Under the pieces are notes generated by a model. It did no database searches, was not told the origin of the DNA, and saw only the letters and a program-made list of their open reading frames with translations. Below, in pieces: positions 56,859 to 64,000 of a stretch of 64,000 bases of DNA. A program made the position numbers and the translations under genes. The stretch is from positions 78,964,502 to 79,028,501 of the forward strand of contig CM036201.1 of NCBI GenBank assembly GCA_020631735.1, given 5' to 3'. Within the stretch, counting starts at the first letter, position 1, and each line of letters begins with the position of its first letter. This stretch comes from Saccharum officinarum (Eukaryota; Streptophyta; Magnoliopsida; Poales; Poaceae).

Positions 56859-56871
56859 TCTAGGATGTTTT

Positions 56872-57554
56872 GATCTACCTTCAGATTATTTTTATCTGAT
56901 TACTGTAGTTTAAATTGGTGTCAAACAGACTCTTAATCGTGTTTGGTGATGAAATGAACTGTATGTTGATTGATTCTAGAATCTGGGATCAAATAGTGCT
57001 TGTGCTCGCCTTTATACAATGTGGGTGTCATTGGCCGCTAGCCGCCCTATATATCCGAAGTCAGCTCTGAAGAATAGAGAAAGAGAGAGAGAGGTAGATA
57101 AACTTCAGGCACAGACAGATTATCGTCATCTTCTGTACGCCTTGAGTACGTACTGGGTAGCTACGTGTGCACCATCTCGCTCAGTGTCACTCTGCACGTA
57201 CTAGAGGCATGCAGTTGCCATCTGGCCGATCGATTGGATTACTTGCTTTGCTCTAAGAGGATATATATGACACCTGTCAACGGGTGGAACAAACAAGAAG
57301 GTCGTCGTCGTCGTCAATGACCTAACCTTCAACGCAATTATACATCCCTAAACAAAATCCAGCTGCATCATGATTCATACCATACCGTATGTAATAATAA
57401 GGACACCATTTCACATTTACAAAGCCCAAGTATAATGTGCTATACCACGCTCTCTACTGGTGATGTATTGGAGACGTATGCATGGAAGAAAGAAGATTGA
57501 GGCAGTAGCGGACTCAGTGCTTGTATAGTGTCCGGACGAAGCTCAAGGCGTGCA
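56872..57554. other. Intergenic DNA
   Basis: A GA-rich run lies near 57074-57095 and GTCGTCGTCGTCGTC near 57300. No gene or bounded repeat is seen. Confidence 0.4.
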
Positions 57555-57557
57555 TAA

Positions 57558-58329
57558 GACTATCTCCAACAGAGCATACCCAAACTGGAGACTCATTTCA
57601 TAGTTTGGGTAACGCACACTGAAAAGGTTACCCACACATAAACTCGCCCTCTCCAACAGACTACCCATTCCGGTCCCTCTCTCCCCCGCGCCGCCTATTC
57701 CCCTCCCTCTCTCCCTCTCTACCCCGGTGCCGGCGTCGCCCCTCCCTCCCGGATCTGGCCGGCGGCGACACTCCTCCCTTCCCTCCCTCCCGGATCCGGC
57801 GGCGCGGGCGAGGAGCAGCCCCGCTCCCCGCCGGCCGTGCCCCGAGGCAGATCCGGCTCCCCGCCTTAAGCCTCGCCATGGCGGCTCCCCGCCTCCCCGT
57901 CTTGCCGCGCTACCCGCCAGCCGCGCCCCGAGGCGGACCTCGCCGGCGCAGGGACGAGGGTGCGGCTCGCCGAGACCGGAGCGGAGGCCAGCGCCGGCGC
58001 CAGGGATGAGGGCTGGGGCGGTGGCGGACGCCGGTGGCCGGAGCGCAGCCCGTCGCGGATCTCTGCGTGGAAGCAGTGGGCGGCAGTCGCGGATCTCGGC
58101 ATGGAGGCTAGCGCCGGCGTCTGGGATGAGGGCGGAGTGGGCGTGGTGCGCGCCGGCCTGTGGGTGACGGCCCCACCACTACGACGCGTGAGATTTGCGT
58201 CGTCGTCTCACGACGACGCTTATTTGCCTCCCGGTGAGCCTGCTACCCAAAATGGGTGCGATGTTTGGGTCCTCCGTTAGACCTATTTTGGGTTTGGGTC
58301 ACGATTTGCATCTGCTGTTGGAGTCGGTC
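57558..58329. mobile_element. PIF/Harbinger-like element with GC-rich cargo
   Basis: Termini GACTATCTCCAACAG and CTGTTGGAGTCGGTC are complementary with two mismatches and are flanked by TAA (57555-57557 and 58330-58332). Subterminal AACCCAAA/TTTGGGT motifs extend the symmetry (CATACCCAAACTGG on the left, AAAATGGGTGCG and TTTTGGGTTTGGG on the right). The middle (57720-58170) is very GC-rich with long open frames in both directions but no known domain, so it may be captured gene sequence. No transposase. Confidence 0.65.
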
Positions 58330-58433
58330 TAAGATCCTGTGTTTTTGAGGCATGTCGACGCTGGAGCCCAAGTGGGTGCCCAGGGTCGCCGGACCTTAAG
58401 TCCATTGTGGTGAGTGGTCCCTTGATGACTTAG

Positions 58434-59188
58434 ACCTTATTTAGATCCATTATGTGCTAATAGTTCATAGCTAATATTAGCTGCTATTAGCTGGTTGACC
58501 TAAATTATATATAAGATAGTTCTTACTCACTCCGTCCTAATATATAAAGTGTAACTACTTTTTATTCAATTCCTATAATGCAAGATGTGCTCTCTTTCTC
58601 CCTCCTCTAAATGGTGTGCATCCATTACCACCCAGAGAGAGAATTAAATATGTTCTTTGGTCTTTGGACTAAAGGTAGTTACGCCTTATATAACAAGACA
58701 TAGTGAGTAGCATAGCTAGATATTTAGCTAATTGGCTGGACCTGTTTGAATCTTAATAAACTAATTATTGTTTAGCAGCTAACTATTAGCTCCATGGATC
58801 CAAGCAGGGTTTTAGGCCTCTATTTGGATCCACCTAACTAATGGTTAGTTGTTAAAACTTAGCTAGATTGGATCCAAATGAGTCCAACTAATAGGTCTGG
58901 TAATTGTTAGCTGAACACCAGCTAACAACTATCTCACTAGATACCCCAACCCAGCTAGCTAATAGCCGCTAATGAATTGCGAAAGGAATCTTTTGCTCTT
59001 CTACCTACCCCTATTCACATGCCTTACCAATAGACATGGACGGACATTATAAACAAAACAACAAATCCATCCACCTTTTAGTTAGTGAATTCAAATCACA
59101 CCCTCTAATAGCGAGTTAGTTAGTATATCAGCTGTGAACTATTAGGTGCAGCTAACTATTAAATGCTATTAGATCCAAATTGGACCAT
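58434..59188. mobile_element. Nested Tourist-like elements
   Basis: Outer ends GACCTTATTTAGATCCA and TAGATCCAAATTGGACC are roughly complementary. An inner pair (GCCTCTATTTGGATCCACC at about 58817 and GATTGGATCCAAATGAGTCC at about 58868) suggests a second, smaller element. CTAACTATTAGCT-type words recur throughout. A Stowaway-like MITE (58526-58707) is inserted in the left part. Exact target duplications of the outer element were not resolved. Confidence 0.45.
58526..58707. mobile_element. Stowaway-like MITE
   Basis: The 182-bp element starts CTCACTCCGTCCTAATATAT and ends with the diverged complement (ATATAACAAGACATAGTGAG), flanked by TA on both sides (58524-58525 and 58708-58709). GTAACTAC / GTAGTTAC next to the ends confirm the inverted symmetry. 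Confidence 0.65.
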
Positions 59189-60537
59189 AATATGCCAGGT
59201 CAGGACCATTGTCCTTCATCTTTCATTTCTCTAAACACATATGTTGAGGAGCTGCTAGAAACTAGATCGGAGGTGTGAACACCCCAATCTAGAAGCCGCC
59301 GGATCTGGGTTTGGGTGGGCCTACTGCCATTCACCGATGGCAGATCAATGGAAAGTGGAATGGATGCAAAGGTCTCCCACAAGTGGACCAAAGACCCTAA
59401 CCCCACCTCCATGTACTAGATCCGGATGTCTAGGGGCTAGATCAAGCTATGGACGCTGGTGTAAGAGGAATGAGGAATGATTGAGGGAAAGAGTGTCACG
59501 AATTTGGAACCCTGTTCGTTTTGCTGAAATTTAATTGGCTTATGCTGGTTTGTTGTGAGAGAAAAACAATATTCATCCACTGAAAAGTACTACTGAAGTA
59601 GTGCTGCAGAACAGGGTTGTACCTAGAACTTCACTGAGAAGGGCAAGGACATCGATCCCCTAGCTCGCCATGGAGGCGGCTGCTCTACAGCTACTTTTAA
59701 GTCGGTTCAACTCATATTAACGATACTCTTGTGGACAGCAGCTCCTCAGTCTAATAAGTACTCCCTCCATTCCAAATTATTAGATGTTTGTTTTTCTAAA
59801 TACATAGATTTTGCTATATACTTATGCATCCTCCCCCTTCACCACTGACCACGACAACATGACGTCAGCATAAGTCCTACGATAGATTGACACTTCATCA
59901 AAGTGCTCAACTTGCACAACGTGGTGTGCTAAAAGATTTGTGCATTCTTGAAAATGATGGGAGGCTCAATGTGGACGCCATTCAAATCTATGCAGACTGT
60001 TTATACAAACTCTGCCGGACCTCCTTCCGCCATTGATGGTTTTAAAAGTTTGTGCCTTCTGGGACTAGGTGACAAAGGTTTCTTTGCTTCTTGGTTTAGT
60101 GTTGTCTTCGTTGTTAGTTGTTATGTAGCTACTTGCTCTTTGTTTTAACCGGGTTGTTCTTAACAGAGTTGCATTAGTTGTTGTAGTTGCTTGTTTTCTG
60201 TTCTTCAGTTGTAAAGTCCTTTTGGATGTGTTGTCTATCCTGTCTGGACTCTCTTTTTTATCAATATGATCGGTGGCTCTACCCGCTAGGTTGGTTCAAA
60301 AAACAAATAAACGAGAAAGACTTTGAACAAAGGCTCGATTATGTTTGATCTCCTCAAGTTTACTAGCCCATGATCATGGGTGAAAACGTCAATGGCACTG
60401 CTATAGCTCATATAGTGTAGTTCACACCCGCTAGACCACATAACTTTTATATGCAAATTCGGGTAACTATTTCTATACTTTATTAGAAAATTTTAGTTAT
60501 TTCTACATGAGGTCCCTTTTGTCCTTGTAAGAGCATC
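59189..60537. other. Intergenic DNA, possible retroelement 3' end
   Basis: CTCCCTCCATTCCAAATTAT at about 59762 is a single Stowaway end without partner. At about 59930-60310 the sequence TTTTTTATCAATATGATCGG and the following AGGTTGGTTCAAAAAAC resemble a LINE 3' tail. The 66-codon frame at 59948-60148 could be its last remnant but is not recognisable. No gene. Confidence 0.3.
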
Positions 60538-61641
60538 TCCAACTGATTTCTAAATCCACTCTCAATCTCAGTGAAGGGGAAAATCACCCTCCAATAGTTT
60601 TGTATAGTGACTCTCAATTTCTAGGCATATGGCCAAGAACTCCCAATCACATTGCAGAGTGAGTTTTTTCATCTTGCACAACTTGTAGTCCTACTCCTTC
60701 TTTTTTTATTTTTCACCAGGAGCATAATATTGAAAACTATTAGAGGCTGTTTGGATCCTTTTATTTTGGAGGAATTGGAACTACTTAATGGGTTAGACTA
60801 TTTGTCTTGGAATTTTGAGATTACACAAGTTTGCAAAGTTCACATATAAAGACTATCTCAAATTTATTGGGTTGGAGATGAAAATTAATTCTATAGATCA
60901 CAATGCTATGTTTCCACTCTTCAACTTATAGCACGCTCTTCAACTCGCTTCCCTATAGGAGAAATGTAACATATAAGCATCTCCCTTGCATTGTTAACAA
61001 TAGTATACAAATATATTCCATATAGAACTATATTAGCTATAGGGATCACATTACAGAGTGTTTTTTTCATCTCGCACAATTTCTTTTTCAGATTATTTTC
61101 TTTTTCATCTTGCACAACTTGTAGTCCTACTCCTTCTTTTTTTATTTTTCATCAGGAGCATATTATAAAAAACTATTAGGGGTTGTTTGGATCCTTTCAT
61201 TTTGGAGGAATGGTAATCTACTTAATGGATTAGGCTATTTGGCTTAGAATTTTGAGATTCCACAACTTTTCAAAGTTCACATATAAAGCCCATCTCAAAT
61301 TCATAGGGTGGGAGATGAAAATTAATTCTATAGATCATAATGCTATGTTTTCACTCTTCAAAAAAACTTATAGCACACACTTCAACTCGCTTCCCTATAG
61401 GAGAAGTGTAACATAAAAGCACCTCCCTTGCACTGCTAACAATAGTATACAAATATATTTCATATAGAACCATATTAGCTTAATTAATATGTACCTAAAT
61501 GATAATTTATTAGAATGAATTCAATTCCAAGGATCCAAACGAGGCCTTAGAGAAAGAAAACAAATTCCTCCCTACTTTTTGAGGAGTTGGAAAAATTATA
61601 AACTTGACAAATGATTTTGGTAACGGTTGGAGATGCTCTTA
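60538..61641. mobile_element. TIR element with internal 436-bp tandem duplication
   Basis: Ends TAAGAGCATCTCCAACTG and CGGTTGGAGATGCTCTTA are inverted repeats (one mismatch). Inside, a block from about 60640 to 61046 is repeated from about 61076 to 61490 (marker CATCTTGCACAACTTGTAGT at 60670 and 61106, period 436 bp). Each block holds a GTTTGGATCC motif. The right end of the second has GGATCCAAACGAGGCC, so a Tourist-like element is nested and partly duplicated. No clear target duplication for the outer element. Confidence 0.55.
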
Positions 61642-62214
61642 TGTCCGAATGCCAGCACCTTAGACAATGCTAACACGAGTCTTTCATTCATACACCACAA
61701 GACGCAAATAATGAACGATAATGCTTCCACGCGGGCTTTTGTCTGTTCGGACGTCGTGCGCCACACTCCGTCTCACCGCTTCCGCCCACGCTGATCGCCC
61801 TCGCCTGCGGCGCGTGCCTCGCCCGCAACACTTGCTCCTTCCCGTCGCTTGCTGGCCCATCACGCGCCAGGCTTGTCCAGATTCGACCCGCGTGTCGCGC
61901 TGCCCGCTTGCCACAGCCATCCCTCGCCATGCCCCCATTCTGCGTGCGTTGCCTCTGCTCTCCCCATCTATCGTTGTCTATCTCACGTCAACTGATAGTA
62001 GAGCGCCTCCTGGTCTCTTCTTCAACCCCCAACGCCATCGGGATGCCTCGCCGCAGCCACCCCTGTCGATGACCGCTGGGCGCATGTGCCGGGGCGTCTT
62101 GTGTCATCGCCAGCTGAGCCAAGGGCACCCATGACCATGGCTGAATGCTAGTGGTGCTTGCGCGCCGCCGCTCACCGCCGACTCCCACCCTGACGTCTGG
62201 AATCAACTGGCCTA
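61642..62214. other. GC-rich sequence without recognised gene
   Basis: An open frame at 61721-62134 (plus) and shadow frames on the minus strand are Arg/Pro/Ala-rich with no family pattern. This may be cargo of the adjoining repeat element. Confidence 0.35.
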
Positions 62215-62945
62215 TGCCTTCTCTCCCTATATTGCAAATGTATGTTTCAAGTGTTTCGGAAATATGTTGCAGTTATTTCATATGGATGTTGCAAAAGTAG
62301 ATCAGAGATGTTGCACATGTTGCATATGTTACCAGAGTTTTTGAGGCATGTTTTGTAAGCGTTTGTTCGAAATGTTTCATCTGTTCCAGACATACGTTGC
62401 AGGTGTTTTGATCTGGATGTTGCATATGTTTCACACTGTTACAACAGAATGTTCCAAATGTTCTATCTGTTTTAGTCTTATGTTATAACAAGTGTTTTCA
62501 TGTTGCAAGTGTTTTATCTGGGTGTTGCATATGTTTTACACATATATTGCAAGTGTATGTTATAGATGTTTCATCTGTTCTAGACGTATGTTGCATTCAA
62601 GTGTTTCATGTTGCACATGTTTCATGTTGTTCGGAGAGTCAGGGGACGCAGGGAGTGATAGATGGTGGCACGTCACGAGCGCTAGGGAATGGGGCGCGGC
62701 AAGCCGGGGGTCGACGGACGTGGCGCACGACGCGCTGGGAGCCGGCGGTCGGGGCGCGACGGGGCGAGGTGCGGGGCAGGTCGAGTCGAGGTGGACGGGG
62801 CGGACTGCGCGTGCGAGGAGAGTCGTCTGGATGCACTGGCGCAGTGACAGGAGTGGGGTGCGTTTGCGGGGCGGGGCGAATTAGCAGACGGGGACAGGCT
62901 GCGTTGGCGTTCAGACGCACGCGTCCGTCCGAACGCTAGCCATGC
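62215..62945 (+). mobile_element. Repeat element of GTTGCA / TGTTTCA motifs, copy 2
   Basis: About 420 bases are built from words such as ATGTTGCATATGTT, AAGTGTTTCA and CATCTGTTC in irregular alternation, followed by a GC-rich segment ending GCGTCCGTCCGAACGCTAGC at about 62920-62940. Copy 1 at 44155-44690 has the same words in the opposite orientation. Boundaries are approximate. Confidence 0.5.
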
Positions 62946-63272
62946 CGAATAATGAAGTGTGTAGTCATAATATGCATGGATGCACATGTTTTATTTGCTG
63001 TTGGTAAACCTTTTCCTGCCTTTTGAAAATGATGCATAATCTTTGCCTTTATTTATATTTATACATTTAGATACAATACAAGAAGATAGCAAGAGTTTTT
63101 ACAACGAGCGGTACAAACAACGCCTAGCTAGATGCCCTATGCTTCAGAATTATTTCATGTTTAAACAAAGCAAAACAAAGCACACGGAATATATAATCTC
63201 GGAAATTACAGGTACAGTAGGGTGGAAGATGCAGCGATTGAGCAGGAACTAGCAGATGCATGGTATGCTTCA
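62946..63272. other. Intergenic DNA and 3' flank of the peptide gene
   Basis: AT-rich; serves as the 3'UTR/flank of the minus-strand peptide gene. No other feature. Confidence 0.4.
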
Positions 63273-63515
63273 TCATTTGGTCATCGGAGGACTTTTGCCA
63301 TGGCCACCGCTGGGGCTAGGGCCTGGAGTGGATGGTGGGAACGAATCGGTGTCCTTGTTAGTTGCAGCTGCAGGCACCTGCAGAACCCTTCTTCCAGTGC
63401 ATGGATAATGGTGCGTGCTCATGGTAGCAGCAGGGAGCTGCACGAAGCAGCAGGTGGTGCTGAGCAGCATCATGGTGATGAGCACAGCAGCGACGGTTTT
63501 CGACGAGATGGCCAT
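63273..63515 (-). CDS. CEP-like secreted peptide hormone precursor
   Basis: The ATG at 63515 opens an 80-residue protein. Residues 1-30 form a signal peptide: a short polar head with Lys6, a hydrophobic core (VAAVLITMMLL), and a small-residue cleavage region (LPAA). A variable linker with GRRVL (41-45) follows. Near the C-terminus residues 57-72 read DSFPPSTPGPSPSGGH, which aligns to the CEP (C-terminally encoded peptide) consensus DxFRPTxPGxSPGxGH at D, F, P, P, G, S, P, G and H, with Arg replaced by Pro and SPG by SPS. Eight residues follow the His. CEPs are secreted, processed peptides that act through leucine-rich-repeat receptor kinases in nitrogen signalling and root growth. The related PIP family (SGPSxxGxGH) is the alternative. 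A TATA box lies about 120 bases upstream. No introns. Confidence 0.6.
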   Translation of the reverse strand: MAISSKTVAAVLITMMLLSTTCCFVQLPAATMSTHHYPCTGRRVLQVPAAATNKDTDSFPPSTPGPSPSGGHGKSPPMTK

Positions 63516-63630
63516 GGAGTTTACAAGCTGCAGGACACGGTAATCTTGATGATGCTAGCTAGCTAGCTAGATAGCTTGGAATATGGGATCGGGAAGAGGA
63601 GGATGAGAGAACTCAGCAGCCAGGTCCTTC

Positions 63631-63640
63631 TTTATATAGG
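63631..63640 (-). promoter_or_regulatory. TATA box of the CEP-like gene
   Basis: The minus strand reads CCTATATAAA, a strong plant TATA box. A start site about 30 bases downstream (near 63600) would give a leader of about 85 bases before the ATG at 63515. A GCTAGCTAGCTAGCTAG run lies in that leader (about 63555-63572). Confidence 0.65.
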
Positions 63641-64000
63641 CAGATTGTGTGGCACTGATGTAGTTCAAAAGATGAACTTTTAAATTATTTATTTATGGGA
63701 CATGGTTAGTAGAGGACCGACACCACTTACAGATATCACCGGCGAATTGTACCGTATATATGCAGTTGTGTATTTATTTGCACTAAAAACTAATTAGTGC
63801 ATTTTCTTCTTCATTTCTAGTTTTTTTTTACCTTTGTTTTTATTGTTCACCCTTGTTTCTGCTTACCTCGATCTCCTGGTGGTTTAAAATAATAATTCCA
63901 TTGGTTTAAAGTTAATATGTAGAGCATGGAAGCCCATGCAACTTGTTAGCATCTCCAAGAGTTTGGCATATAAGTTTGGCATCCTAAAATTTTTGGCAAA
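63641..64000. other. Upstream flank; start of a truncated MITE at the window end
   Basis: AT-rich promoter flank. From about 63951 GCATCTCCAAGAGTTTGGCA begins a GAGCATCTCCAA-type MITE end that continues past the window. Confidence 0.4.

Noticed and set aside
59200..59412. 70-codon minus-strand frame starting MEVGLGSLVHLWETF
   Set aside because: Short, next to transposon sequence, no support beyond an ATG.

Overview
The window is nuclear DNA of a grass. Evidence: intron-bearing plant genes, a plant U2 snRNA gene, a eukaryotic tRNA-Ile, and dense grass-type transposons (Stowaway, Tourist/PIF-like, hAT, Mutator-like, Helitron-like, LINEs, SINEs). An LTR retrotransposon whose LTR carries many GACCGGACGCGTCCGGTC-like palindromes makes me think of the sorghum/sugarcane/Miscanthus group (Andropogoneae), but that is inference. 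A run of exactly 100 N at 39428-39527 is an assembly gap.

Layout. 1-4.3 kb: AT-rich sequence, then four phase-compatible terminal exons of an unrecognised plus-strand gene. 4.3-18.6 kb: mostly mobile DNA, including a MITE carrying a SINE with a 15-bp target duplication, three related Helitron-like units, a 1,011-bp foldback Mutator-like element with its unoccupied paralogous site in the same window, and three smaller TIR elements with clean target duplications. 19.7-22.7 kb: an intact four-exon BTB/POZ gene. 23.06 kb: tRNA-Ile(AAT), followed by a 0.7-kb T-rich minisatellite. 24.6-24.8 kb: a complete U2 snRNA gene on the minus strand with its promoter elements. 26.0-28.1 kb: an F-box/FBD-like gene broken by a frameshift and two stops. 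30.5-31.2 kb: an intact single-exon CYTH/triphosphate tunnel metalloenzyme (TTM3-like). 33-48.3 kb: retroelement territory with a damaged non-autonomous LTR element, the gap, a damaged L1-type LINE and a second LINE relic. 49.5-50.5 kb: an unusual array of short hairpins whose stems co-vary. 51.6-52.4 kb: a small minus-strand gene of an unrecognised conserved-looking protein with a probable 5'UTR intron. 52.9-54.0 kb: a tandem array of about 235-bp units. 54-63 kb: Stowaway, LINE, PIF-like and other repeats. 63.27-63.52 kb: a minus-strand gene for an 80-residue secreted peptide precursor with a CEP-like C-terminal motif.

The genes do not form a pathway; this is ordinary plant gene-island organisation. 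The single-copy genes (BTB protein, TTM3-like enzyme, unknown 162-aa protein, CEP-like peptide, U2, tRNA) look functional. The F-box gene and all retroelement ORFs carry lesions. Most exon boundaries were inferred by eye from GT/AG sites and reading-frame phase, without transcript data.
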